A stretch of 64,000 bases of DNA from Thalassotalea psychrophila (GTDB lineage: Bacteria; Pseudomonadota; Gammaproteobacteria; Enterobacterales; Alteromonadaceae), in the NCBI RefSeq assembly GCF_031583595.1, contig NZ_CP134145.1, forward strand, positions 3,534,001 through 3,598,000, given 5' to 3'. Of the stretch, positions 35,266 to 44,817 are shown piece after piece. Each line of letters opens with the position of its first letter. The first letter of the stretch is position 1. The notes beneath the pieces are model-generated. The model was not told where the DNA came from. It did no database searches and saw only the letters and a list, made by a program, of their open reading frames with translations. Both the position numbers and the translations under genes were made by a program.

Positions 35266-35841
35266 ATGACTTTTAAAACAATACTCACATATAAACGCAC
35301 GCTAACTTGTGCAGCCATTTCATCTTGCTTATTAATTAGTGCCGCTTTTGCCACCCAGCAGAATGATACTAATTCAGGCTACAGCATTACTTTGATGAAA
35401 AATTGCAACGTAGTGGCCAATTACCCAATGAATACTGCTCAAATTGAAGCTTACCAAGATCTACAAGCAGAAGAGAAAAAAATGACCTCATTAGAATTAC
35501 CTATTCAGTCATTTGAGCAAGAATTAAAAGAATATACTGAGCAAATTGAAAAGTTAACTGCATTAGCGATTCAAGAGAGTGAAGACAGTTTATACATTGA
35601 TAAAAATTACTTGAAGCAACAAGAAATAGTGGTCGCCAAGTTAGATGCATTAATGGATGAACACCAACATGAATTTGACGCGCTGGGTGAGCAAGGCAAT
35701 GCAATTGGTGAGGTAGCTGATAAATTTACCGATACCATCGATGCCAGTTTTGATAATATCGATTACAACCAAATGCGAATTGACTACCCTGGTAAAACAG
35801 ATTCAAATTATCAATGTGAAACTGATATTAGTAATATTTAA
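35266..35841 (+). CDS. Exported coiled-coil protein of unknown function
   Basis: 191 residues. A 30-residue signal peptide ends at ISAAFA. Residues about 60-160 are rich in Glu, Gln, Leu and Lys (LQAEEKKMTSLELP, FEQELKEYTEQIEKLTAL) and should form helices or a coiled coil. The mature protein has two Cys, in MKNCNVVANY and NYQCETD. No family recognised; it is acidic overall. GAGAGG precedes the ATG. It has a separate start region from the preceding exported protein but the same direction. Confidence 0.75.
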   Translation: MTFKTILTYKRTLTCAAISSCLLISAAFATQQNDTNSGYSITLMKNCNVVANYPMNTAQIEAYQDLQAEEKKMTSLELPIQSFEQELKEYTEQIEKLTALAIQESEDSLYIDKNYLKQQEIVVAKLDALMDEHQHEFDALGEQGNAIGEVADKFTDTIDASFDNIDYNQMRIDYPGKTDSNYQCETDISNI

Positions 35842-35851
35842 TTTTCAATAG

Positions 35852-35892
35852 TTAAAGGTAGGATTACAGCAACAACTCCTGCCTTTAATTTC
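35852..35892 (+). terminator. Terminator-like hairpin after the coiled-coil protein gene
   Basis: TTAAAGGTAGGA (35852-35863) pairs with TCCTGCCTTTAA (35877-35888), one G-T pair, followed by TTT. Confidence 0.7.
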
Positions 35893-35973
35893 CTATACAT
35901 ATCCTAGAGATTTAAACTCAATAACCATTCTACAGAAATAAAAGAACCGACGTTTTAACTGACATCTCTATAA

Positions 35974-36336
35974 TTAATTAAAATCTCTCGAATTTGTCCA
36001 TTGCATAAATTGATTAATTAACGCATCAGATTCTTCAATACACTGTTGAATAATGATGATTTTACATTCATCGCTAAATTCTCCCCTACTTAACACCTCG
36101 TTAGCTTTTACGAAAACATCATTTAGATAGGGATTACCTAAAACAAAAATCATACCTTTAATGTTGTGTACCCTATTCCTTAAATTGCTAATATTTTGCT
36201 CTTTAATCGATTGTTTAATGCTTAAAATATCAACTTCAATTGTAGCTTTAACTAATTTGAATAATACATTAATTTCATTTTCATCATTAAAACAAATATC
36301 TCGTATTACATCTAAACAAAAGGGATATTGCTGCAT
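35974..36336 (-). CDS. Stand-alone histidine phosphotransfer (Hpt) protein
   Basis: 120-residue, mostly helical protein with the Hpt motif RVHNIKGM; H57 is the likely phosphorylated His (pattern H-x-x-K-G). Hpt proteins shuttle phosphate between receiver domains. The ATG at 36336 directly follows the TAA of the degenerate-EAL regulator, so the two are translated together. The natural partners are that receiver and those at 38110-39318 and in the hybrid kinase. Divergence from canonical Hpt proteins is high, so the call rests on the motif and context. Confidence 0.8.
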   Translation of the reverse strand: MQQYPFCLDVIRDICFNDENEINVLFKLVKATIEVDILSIKQSIKEQNISNLRNRVHNIKGMIFVLGNPYLNDVFVKANEVLSRGEFSDECKIIIIQQCIEESDALINQFMQWTNSRDFN

Positions 36337-37572
36337 TTAGATTTTTCTCATTAAATCATTTTCTAAAAATAATCTGGCGTTATTTTTTAAAAATATTTCT
36401 ATTGAGTCTAAATCTAAAGGCTTAGAATATTTAAAACCTTGATAATAATTTACCTTGTACGCAGATAACTTTTCTTCAATAAGTTGGTTTTCTACACCTT
36501 CAACTACAATCTCCAAATTTAGCTTGTTTGCTATTTGTGTTATTGACCTTAATATGGTCGCATGTTGTTGATTTTCACTGATATCTTTTATATAGCTTCT
36601 GTCTATTTTTATTTGGTTTGCAAGAGTATTTTCTAATAGTGACAGTGATGAATATCCGCGACCAAAATTATTAAGCGAAATACAAACACCATGCACCCTT
36701 AAACGTGATAGTTTTGCTAATACATCAGTAGAGCTATCTATTGGGGAGTTCTCTGTTATTTCTAATGTAATAAATTTCGGTGGTACTCTAAATAGGTCTA
36801 ATGCGGCGAGGAATGCAATATCAAAATCTGTTTCTTCCAAAGTTTCTGTCGAAATATTAATGGCTAACTTTATATCGTGTTTCTCTAAATGCAATGTGTG
36901 AAAATGCTCTAAACATTGCTGTATGATTTTCCAATCCAATTCATTGGTTCTTGCCATTTGTTTGATTAAATCGAGAAACGAAATAGGTGACAACACACCA
37001 TATAATGAATGTGGAAGTCTTGCTAACACCTCTAGAGCCACAATTTTTTTTGACTGAGCATCGAAAATGGGCTGGTAATATGGGATAAAATCATTCTCAA
37101 CCAATGCACTCGTTATATCATGCCTATTCAAAAATATATGAGGCGATGAATCTTTTTTAGGACTTTGCTGAAAAGTTTTTATTTTATCCAAAATTAATAA
37201 TTTGGATATATCTGATGGTTTTGCGGGTTTAGGCAAGATAGTTAATATTTTTAAATCGATTGAATTTGCAAAATTGATAACTGATTTCTGATCTTCAAAA
37301 TTGGATGAGCTATATAGGACTATTTCAGTATCTGTGTGGATATTATTAGCCGCTTTATATTTACACAAAAAGTCTATTCCATCTGATCTTTCCATCAGCA
37401 AATCTAAAATGATGTAATCAATTTTATGTTCAAAATTTTCGATTACCTCTATCCCCGTTAAACCATTATCTGCAATCAGTACGTTAAATTTTAACTTTAT
37501 TAAAATGTTTTTGAGTATATGTTGATGAACCTGTTGATCTTCAATAATTAGAACAGTTTTTTTGTTTTTCAT
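36337..37572 (-). CDS. Response regulator with degenerate EAL domain
   Basis: 411 residues. The receiver domain (about 1-125) keeps IIED, phospho-acceptor D57 in YIILDLLM, and the Lys in LPKPAK. The EAL domain (about 155-405) keeps ALEVLARL, LEITEN, QIKIDRSYI and VVEGVEN. The central DDFG metal motif is changed to N301-N302-F-G, from codons AAT AAT at 36667-36672, and EAL reads EVL. Loss of both Asp should abolish Mg-dependent c-di-GMP hydrolysis, so the domain probably binds c-di-GMP or a partner instead. Cotranscribed with the Hpt gene. Confidence 0.88.
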   Translation of the reverse strand: MKNKKTVLIIEDQQVHQHILKNILIKLKFNVLIADNGLTGIEVIENFEHKIDYIILDLLMERSDGIDFLCKYKAANNIHTDTEIVLYSSSNFEDQKSVINFANSIDLKILTILPKPAKPSDISKLLILDKIKTFQQSPKKDSSPHIFLNRHDITSALVENDFIPYYQPIFDAQSKKIVALEVLARLPHSLYGVLSPISFLDLIKQMARTNELDWKIIQQCLEHFHTLHLEKHDIKLAINISTETLEETDFDIAFLAALDLFRVPPKFITLEITENSPIDSSTDVLAKLSRLRVHGVCISLNNFGRGYSSLSLLENTLANQIKIDRSYIKDISENQQHATILRSITQIANKLNLEIVVEGVENQLIEEKLSAYKVNYYQGFKYSKPLDLDSIEIFLKNNARLFLENDLMRKI

Positions 37573-38109
37573 ATATAAAGTTAAGTCTAATTATAGTTAA
37601 GAGTTCGTTTAAGTCGCTTTAGCTTTTATGAATCTCAAACAAAGGCTACAAGTCAGTACATGCATGACTTTCTTAGCTATAAAAATTACCTTAATTCCCT
37701 TTTTTAATTTTTTTATTTAAATGTGTCATCCCATAAATGGGGATTAATTGCCGAATCAGGTTTAATCGAACTTTTATATTATTTATAATTTTTTTTATTT
37801 TTGTCTGTTGCAAAATACCAACTTGTCAACAAGACCCTATGCAAATTTTCAATAAAACCTTTATATAGAGAGTTATTTAGCTTGGATGCACTCATGACTA
37901 TTGATTCAATAATTATTCATAATAAACCAGTTTATAAGTGAGTTCTGTTCGCTATCGAACAGAACCTAAACTTTAATTAAGCGATAATTAAAAACCGTGC
38001 TCAAAAACAACAAGATAGTGTTGCTATAGAAGATAGGTTAAGAAATATTTCTCCTCATTGAAGAATTCAAGTATAGGCATCTGAGTTGTGTTATTTATAA
38101 GTAGATAAA
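37573..38109. other. Divergent intergenic region of the EAL regulators
   Basis: About 540 bases. It contains a 15-codon frame (37894-37941, MTIDSIIIHNKPVYK) immediately followed by a perfect hairpin GTTCTGTTCG (37942-37951)/CGAACAGAAC (37956-37965), and a smaller CCCA/TGGG hairpin near 37730. No larger gene seen. Confidence 0.45.
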
Positions 38110-39318
38110 GTGAAACATTGCAATATATTAATAATTGAAGATGACGTTTTTCAACGCAATTTATTGCATCGACATTTAGCTAAATTAACCGAATGCAAAA
38201 TTCAACTTAGTAGCGATGGTGCAGAGGCATTGTGCTTATTAAAAGACTCTGACCACGAGGTTGTTTTTTGTGATCTAAATCTACCAAGTATCGATGGTGT
38301 TGAATTAGTTCGTTATATCGCACAAAAAAAAACCACTGCGAGTCTAGTTCTGATGAGTTCTGAAGCCAGTGAAATTATCTGTTCGGTGAAAACAATGTCC
38401 GAGAATTATGGCTTTAAAAATGTTCAGATATTAGAAAAACCTATGAATCTCACATCTATTTCTGCTGTTTTAAATGACATAAAAAATGATTTGCGAATTA
38501 GTGATAACCACAGTAACCGCCAGTTCGTTTTTAGTGAGAATGAACTTAAGGCTGCATTCGCGGATGAGCAATTAGTCGCCTATTTTCAACCTCAAATAAA
38601 TGCTGAATCAAGAAGAGTCGTCAGTGCAGAGGCATTAGTACGCTGGCACCACCCTGAATATGGACTTTTAGCACCTCAGGTATTCTTAGAGCAGATAATC
38701 AAAAATAACTTATCCTCTAAACTCACATATCTAATTACCGAATTTGCTATTAAAGAATGCAAAAAATGGCATGATAAAGGTCATTTAATTTCTATTTCAA
38801 TTAATGTTATGCCATCTGACTTGATGATTTTATCCTTCCCCGATCATATCTTTAAATTATTGGAAAATAATAAGCTCGCCCCACATTACCTAACCTTGGA
38901 AGTAACTGAATCTGAGGTTACCAATGATTTGGCTAAATATTTAGATACCTTAAGCCGATTACGACTGAAAGGTGTAAACACAGCGATAGATGATTTTGGC
39001 ACAGGAAACTCATCATTAATGCAATTGATCACAAGTCCATTTTCAGAATTAAAAATTGATAAAAGTTTTATCCATAAAATGTTTGAGGATAAAAAGCATA
39101 TGATCGCCGTAAAAGCGTCTATTTCCCTGGCCAAAGAGCTCAAGTTAAAGGTAGTTGCAGAGGGCATAGAAGAAAACAGGCACGCAGAACTTTTGAGGGG
39201 TCTGGGCTGTGATATATTGCAGGGCTATTTATTTTCACCTCCCTTACCTAATAATCAGTTTTGCCAGTTTATCAAAAACCAGCCACGTCAATTTAATTCA
39301 GAAAAAAGAGTAAATTAA
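38110..39318 (+). CDS. Response regulator with intact EAL c-di-GMP phosphodiesterase domain
   Basis: 402 residues. The receiver domain has ILIIEDDVF, acceptor D55 in VVFCDLNLP and the Lys in LEKPMN. The EAL domain (about 145-395) is complete: SAEALVRWHH, SINVMP, LEVTES, AIDDFGTGNSSL with D294 and D295, LKIDKSFI, VVAEGIE and CDILQGYLF. It should hydrolyse c-di-GMP to pGpG. The start is a GTG at 38110 with a weak ribosome site. Its stop is 5 bases before the hybrid kinase ATG, so the kinase is the likely phosphate source. Confidence 0.92.
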   Translation: MKHCNILIIEDDVFQRNLLHRHLAKLTECKIQLSSDGAEALCLLKDSDHEVVFCDLNLPSIDGVELVRYIAQKKTTASLVLMSSEASEIICSVKTMSENYGFKNVQILEKPMNLTSISAVLNDIKNDLRISDNHSNRQFVFSENELKAAFADEQLVAYFQPQINAESRRVVSAEALVRWHHPEYGLLAPQVFLEQIIKNNLSSKLTYLITEFAIKECKKWHDKGHLISISINVMPSDLMILSFPDHIFKLLENNKLAPHYLTLEVTESEVTNDLAKYLDTLSRLRLKGVNTAIDDFGTGNSSLMQLITSPFSELKIDKSFIHKMFEDKKHMIAVKASISLAKELKLKVVAEGIEENRHAELLRGLGCDILQGYLFSPPLPNNQFCQFIKNQPRQFNSEKRVN

Positions 39319-39323
39319 ATTTA

Positions 39324-42300
39324 ATGCATCCTTTTAAAAATAGCATCCAATCCAAACTTTTAGTTAAAATTCATCACTTAATTTTCATTGCCGTTGCATC
39401 TTTCATGATAGTAAAACCTCTATCTGCGGCAGTTCCCATTGAGGCCGAACGGGTTATCATTCAGTTGAAATGGTCCCACCAATTTCAATTTGCAGGCTAT
39501 TATGCAGCAATAGAAAAAGGCTTTTACACCGAAGAAAATTTGAATGTTGTACTCAAAGAGTTGGATACTGAGAAAGGATTTATTGCCCCCGTACTTTCAG
39601 GTGAAGCTCACTATGGCGTTGCTGATGCAGGCCTGTTATTAAACAGGTTAAGTGGCGAGCCTGTAGTACTGCTTAGGCAGATATTTCAGTACTCGCCCAG
39701 AGTGCTAACTACCCTAGCTGATTCGGGAATTACTAGCCCTTATGATCTAAAGGGCAAACTTATCATGAGAGGTGAAGATACTGGCGATCATTCTATACAT
39801 CTTATGTTACAGGATTCAATAGGAAAAATTGATCAATCCAATCTAGCGCCAAGCTATGATTTAAGCGCTTTTAAAAACGGTAATACAGATGCGCTTGAAA
39901 GTTATTCAACAACTCAGTTATTTGATTTAAGGCAAGCTGGATATAAAATAAATGCGATTGAGCCGAGAGATTTTGACATTAATTTGTATGGCGATAATTT
40001 ATTTACGACTGAAAGTGAAATCAAAGAACACCCGAGCAGAGTCGATGCTATGATCCGTGCCACTACTAAAGGTTGGCAATATGCACTAAAACACCCAGAT
40101 GAAATTATTCAGCTGATCCGAGAAAAATATAAACCAAACCTGAGCCAGTCAAGGCTAGAGTTTGAAGCTCAAAAGACGGCACAGTTGATCATGCCCGATA
40201 AAATTCCACTTGGCAGCATAGTTCCTCGCCGTTTTACCGATATTGCCGATACCTATCGTCGAGCCGGATTAATTAACAGCAGTGACTGGGGAGACTTTAT
40301 CTACCAGCAGCAAGTAGGGAATTCCCGGTTCGAATCTCAGTTTTTCCAGGGGCTTAATAAAAAACAACAATACTGGCTAGCTGAGCACCCGGTATTACGG
40401 GTGGGTTATACCTCCGATTTTGCCCCTTATGTTTTTCAGATCAAAGGTAAAGCCACGGGTTATTCTATAGACTATATCAAGTTATTGGCTCAGCGCCTTG
40501 GGATAAAATTAGAATTTGTCTATGACTCATTCACAGAACTATTGAACAAGGCAAAGAACCGAGAATTGGATCTGATCCCCTCAGCTTTAAACTTCCCTAA
40601 AGAAAGAGAAACGTTTTTAAACTTCACCCAAGGTTATAAAGACTCAGGGAGTGTTATTGTAACGCGTAACGATACCCTACCGGTAAACAGCGCACAGGAT
40701 TTGATTGGACGCACGGTAGCTCTAGTAAAAGGAAACGCAAGTTCTGCACTGTTCAAAAAGAACTTTCCAAGAATAAAAATAATCACTGTAGATGATTATG
40801 AAGAAGCACTAAAGCTTGTTGCTTTTGGCCAGGTAGACGCAACTACAAGCGCGCGAACAATATTTATCAATTTACGACGCAAGTTAATGCTTAATAACCT
40901 TAAGGTAGCAACTGAACTTGTAACACCGGAAAAAGAAGACTCCAAGATCCGCTTGGCAGTACGCAAAGATTGGCCTCTGTTAGTTGCCATTTTAGAAAAA
41001 GCGATGGATGACCTTTCTGATGATGAGCTGAAAGTGATTGAAGATCGTTGGCTTATGCCTGTAAAAGCCAAAATAATAGTTAATAAAAAGAACGCTGTGC
41101 AACAGAACTTATTATTGCAACCACAAAACTTACTGCTGGCAATTTTGGCCTTCCTTGTGTTTCTCGCCATAATATTCGTATTATTTCGCAGGCTTAACCG
41201 TAAAAATAAAAGTCGACTCACTGATCAATTGCCATCACCAGAGATTAACCGAAGTTTAGTTACGCTTGTAAATGGAATACTCATTGCTGTTGCAATAATA
41301 CTAGCTTGGTGGGCATTAGAGAATATTGAAGATAAAGTAAAACAAAATATGCAAGGTTCTTTACTGGCTGTCCTTAATACAAGTCAAGAGGCATTGAAAC
41401 TGTGGAGCAGCGAACAAAAAAGGCAACTAAAGAGTCATGCAGTCCACACAGAGGTAATAACCGAAACAAAGCAGCAACTTAAAAACTACCAACAAGGTTT
41501 TGAGCTTAAGAATACCGATGAGTTAAAGGAGTTGAGAACTCTCTTTGGTGATTTACAAGAAAGGGGGGATCGATTGGGATTTTTTATCATTGCTCCGGAC
41601 GGTACAAATATATTTTCAATGCGTGATGCTAATTTAGGCGCGGTCAATCTCATAAAAAAACAGCGTCCAGATTTATTACGCAGGGCATTTAATGGCGAGG
41701 CAGTTATGGTTCCGCCTATTCAATCAGACGTCCCGATAGCAGGCGTTTCAGCTATTGCCGGCAGTGTGATGCCACCAACAATGTTTTTTATGGTTCCTGT
41801 TAGCGACTTGCAAGGTAATGTGATGGCGGTTCTAGCAGAACGCTTTAATCCACACGGCACCTTCTCTAGTCTATTTCAGCTGGGTCAAATAGGAAAAACT
41901 GGCGAAACCTACTCTTTTAACCGGCATGGACAAATGTTGTCTGACAGCCGTTTTTATGGCGATTTAGTAACTACAGAACTCTTACAAACGACAAATAAAA
42001 GCATTTTATCCATACAACTGCGTGATCCCGGTGTAAATTTGGTCGCCGGTTATAAATCCAATATCAGCAAAGATAAGCAAGATCTAACCCGAATGGCGAA
42101 GAGTGCTATTGCAGGAAACTCTGACCTGGATATTCACGGTTATCGTGACTACCGCGGTGTTCCAGTAATTGGTGCTTGGTCATGGGATGAGTCGCTGGGA
42201 CTGGGGATAGCAGTCGAGATTGATTTGGATGAGGCGATGGAAGCCTATTATAGTGCTAGGACCGTAGTACTAATGACATTAATAATTACCGTTGTCACTG

Positions 42301-44780
42301 CAGTTTTTTCAAGTCTGCTGATCATGTTGTTAACAAGCCGCAGTAGCCGGCAATTACTGGCGGCTCAAGCTCAACTTGAACGAAGAGTTGAACAACGGAC
42401 AAATGATCTGCAGCTAAGTGAAGCTCGATTACAGATGGTGATCGATAATGTTCCTGGGCCGGTCTTTTTCAAAGACGAACAGGGCCGTCACCAGATGGTC
42501 AACACTCAGTTTGAACAAGCGACCGGGATCAATCGTGAATTTGCGCTGGGTAAGACTGATTCGCAATTGTTTCCGCCTGCCGTGGCCAATGAGATAATTG
42601 AAACCGATAAATTAGTAATTTCGGCAGGTAAAACTATCCAGTTTGAAGAACAGATTCCAAATAAAACAGGAAGATTACACGACTACCTCACCACCAAGGT
42701 ACCTATAACTTCAGCAACTAACCAAGGGTTGGTTGGCGTAGCGCTAGATATCACCGAGCGTAAACAGGCTGAATTAAAGTTAAAACAAGTTTTATTGGAC
42801 TTTAACGAACAACGTTATGTATTAGATCAACACGCTATTGTTGGAGTTACTGATCTTAGCGGAACTATCACCTATGCCAATCAAAAATTTGCCGATATCA
42901 GTGGCTATCAGGTAGATGAGTTAATCGGAAAAAATCATAACATGCTTAATTCAGGTATACATTGTCACAAATTTTGGCAAGACATGTACCGCACAGTCAA
43001 AGCCGGTGGCGTCTGGAACAATGAAATTTGCAACAGAGCAAAAGATGGGAAAATTTATTGGGTTGAAACCACTATTGCCGCGTTTAAAGCCGAAGATGGT
43101 AAGCCGACAGCCTACATCGCGATTAGAACTGACATCAGCGCAAGAAAACGCTATGAGGAAAAAATGCAACGGGCAATAGCACATGCTGAAGCTGCAAATA
43201 TTGCTAAAAGCGAATTTGTCGCCAGCATGAGTCATGAAATCCGAACGCCAATGAACGGTGTGTTAGGAATGCTGGACTTATTGTCTACCAGTGCTTTATC
43301 AAACGAGCAACAACATCACGTAAAGATCGCTCAAAACAGTGGGCAAACATTGCTAACCTTGATCAATGACATCTTAGATTTCTCAAAGGTTGAGGCGGGT
43401 AAACTTGAACTTGAAGAACTCGATTTCAACTTGCCAGATCTATTAGAAGATATTAAGCAAACATTAGCATTTCGTGCTGAAGAAAAAGGGCTTACATTGC
43501 TGCTTGATGTCAAAGGCGTAGAGCATAACATGGTCAAAGGTGATCCAAGTCGATTACGTCAAATAATTTTAAATTTGGTTAGTAATGCTATTAAATTTAC
43601 CGATGTCGGTAAAATAATAATTGATGCCAAGTTGAAACCACTCAATGCGGAGAACTTACTGTTTGAGTGCACCATAACTGATACAGGAATTGGTATCCCG
43701 AAAGAAGCTATTGATGGTTTATTTGACTCTTTTACACAGGTAGATGCATCCACAACCCGTAAATTTGGTGGTACAGGGCTAGGATTAACTATTTGCAAAA
43801 AGCTTTGTTATTTGATGCGTGGAGATATAAGCGTCAATAGTGAGCTGGGCGAAGGTAGCAGTTTCAAGTTCAACTTGCTGTTTAAACTCGTTGAGCTTAA
43901 AAATACTCCTAAGCTTTCAAACCTACAAGACGTTATTCCGGATACATTGCCCGTCTGGCCCACAAAAGCTAGGCTGCTGTTAGTAGAAGATAATCAGGTA
44001 AATCAGATGGTATTAAAAGCTATGTTAAAACGCCTAGGGCTTAGTTGTGATATTGCCGGCAATGGCCTAGAAGCAATTGCCAGTCTTCAAAAAACGCCAC
44101 CTGATGCACCGTATACGTTAGTTTTTATGGATTGCCAAATGCCAGAACTAGATGGTTACCAGACTACTCTTCAGATACGAACAGCTGTTGCAGGCGAGCT
44201 ATATTCTACAGTGCCAATTATTGCTATGACAGCAAATGCAATGCAGGGGGATAAAGAAAAATGTCTTACTGCAGGTATGGATGATTACTTGGCAAAACCT
44301 TTGAAACCGCAAAGTCTACTCGCAGCGTTAAGAAAGTGGTTGTTTCTATCTCAAAGTCTGAAAAGTACAGGAGATGAATCAAAACTAACTGCGGAAACAA
44401 ATGATAATTTAACTACTAGGCTATTTTTGGCAGAGAATCTATTGGAGTCATGTGGTAATGATCAACAAATGGCCGTTGAACTTCTTGAAGTATTTATGCT
44501 GCACTCAACTATTGATAAAGATGCATTGATACTGGCTTATAATAATGGAGATAATAGTGAAGTAGCAAAACTCGCACATAAAATTAAAGGCAGTATCTCA
44601 TATGTGGCTGCAAAAACTTTAAGCGAACAAGCTGGAACTATCGAATTAATGGCCGCATCAAATAATACAATTAGGATAGCTGAAATTATGGGGGCATTCA
44701 TTGATGGACTTAATGTATTGCATGCTGAGGCTGATGCCTGGTTTGATGCTTGTCAGTGTGAATATATAGACAGCAAATAA
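39324..44780 (+). CDS. Hybrid sensor histidine kinase with two periplasmic binding-protein domains
   Basis: 1818 residues. In order: signal/TM (about 15-35); NMT1/THI5-like binding domain (about 45-330, VIIQLKWSHQFQFAGYYAA); SBP_bac_3 domain (about 355-590, LRVGYTSDFAPYVFQIKG); TM (600-620); TM (646-666); periplasmic sensor loop, probably Cache-like (670-975); TM (978-1003); two PAS domains (1035-1155, 1160-1280); HisKA with H1304 in SMSHEIRTPMNG; HATPase with LNLVSNAIKFTD, DTGIGIP and GGTGLGLT; receiver with D1603; Hpt with H1752 in LAHKIKGS. A complete phosphorelay in one inner-membrane protein, acting on the adjacent response regulators. The ligand is unknown; NMT1 domains often bind pyrimidine or small amine/acid compounds. 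Confidence 0.92.
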   Translation: MHPFKNSIQSKLLVKIHHLIFIAVASFMIVKPLSAAVPIEAERVIIQLKWSHQFQFAGYYAAIEKGFYTEENLNVVLKELDTEKGFIAPVLSGEAHYGVADAGLLLNRLSGEPVVLLRQIFQYSPRVLTTLADSGITSPYDLKGKLIMRGEDTGDHSIHLMLQDSIGKIDQSNLAPSYDLSAFKNGNTDALESYSTTQLFDLRQAGYKINAIEPRDFDINLYGDNLFTTESEIKEHPSRVDAMIRATTKGWQYALKHPDEIIQLIREKYKPNLSQSRLEFEAQKTAQLIMPDKIPLGSIVPRRFTDIADTYRRAGLINSSDWGDFIYQQQVGNSRFESQFFQGLNKKQQYWLAEHPVLRVGYTSDFAPYVFQIKGKATGYSIDYIKLLAQRLGIKLEFVYDSFTELLNKAKNRELDLIPSALNFPKERETFLNFTQGYKDSGSVIVTRNDTLPVNSAQDLIGRTVALVKGNASSALFKKNFPRIKIITVDDYEEALKLVAFGQVDATTSARTIFINLRRKLMLNNLKVATELVTPEKEDSKIRLAVRKDWPLLVAILEKAMDDLSDDELKVIEDRWLMPVKAKIIVNKKNAVQQNLLLQPQNLLLAILAFLVFLAIIFVLFRRLNRKNKSRLTDQLPSPEINRSLVTLVNGILIAVAIILAWWALENIEDKVKQNMQGSLLAVLNTSQEALKLWSSEQKRQLKSHAVHTEVITETKQQLKNYQQGFELKNTDELKELRTLFGDLQERGDRLGFFIIAPDGTNIFSMRDANLGAVNLIKKQRPDLLRRAFNGEAVMVPPIQSDVPIAGVSAIAGSVMPPTMFFMVPVSDLQGNVMAVLAERFNPHGTFSSLFQLGQIGKTGETYSFNRHGQMLSDSRFYGDLVTTELLQTTNKSILSIQLRDPGVNLVAGYKSNISKDKQDLTRMAKSAIAGNSDLDIHGYRDYRGVPVIGAWSWDESLGLGIAVEIDLDEAMEAYYSARTVVLMTLIITVVTAVFSSLLIMLLTSRSSRQLLAAQAQLERRVEQRTNDLQLSEARLQMVIDNVPGPVFFKDEQGRHQMVNTQFEQATGINREFALGKTDSQLFPPAVANEIIETDKLVISAGKTIQFEEQIPNKTGRLHDYLTTKVPITSATNQGLVGVALDITERKQAELKLKQVLLDFNEQRYVLDQHAIVGVTDLSGTITYANQKFADISGYQVDELIGKNHNMLNSGIHCHKFWQDMYRTVKAGGVWNNEICNRAKDGKIYWVETTIAAFKAEDGKPTAYIAIRTDISARKRYEEKMQRAIAHAEAANIAKSEFVASMSHEIRTPMNGVLGMLDLLSTSALSNEQQHHVKIAQNSGQTLLTLINDILDFSKVEAGKLELEELDFNLPDLLEDIKQTLAFRAEEKGLTLLLDVKGVEHNMVKGDPSRLRQIILNLVSNAIKFTDVGKIIIDAKLKPLNAENLLFECTITDTGIGIPKEAIDGLFDSFTQVDASTTRKFGGTGLGLTICKKLCYLMRGDISVNSELGEGSSFKFNLLFKLVELKNTPKLSNLQDVIPDTLPVWPTKARLLLVEDNQVNQMVLKAMLKRLGLSCDIAGNGLEAIASLQKTPPDAPYTLVFMDCQMPELDGYQTTLQIRTAVAGELYSTVPIIAMTANAMQGDKEKCLTAGMDDYLAKPLKPQSLLAALRKWLFLSQSLKSTGDESKLTAETNDNLTTRLFLAENLLESCGNDQQMAVELLEVFMLHSTIDKDALILAYNNGDNSEVAKLAHKIKGSISYVAAKTLSEQAGTIELMAASNNTIRIAEIMGAFIDGLNVLHAEADAWFDACQCEYIDSK

Positions 44781-44782
44781 AC

Positions 44783-44817
44783 AACAATGCCAAATATTTG
44801 GATTATTTGGCATTGTT
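44783..44817. terminator. Bidirectional hairpin after the hybrid kinase
   Basis: AACAATGCCAAATA (44783-44796) and TATTTGGCATTGTT (44804-44817), a perfect 14-base stem. The right arm is also the last codons of the convergent Crp/Fnr gene. Confidence 0.75.

Noticed and set aside
40796..41221. 141-codon minus frame inside the hybrid kinase
   Set aside because: Antisense to a strongly supported coding region, with no homology seen.
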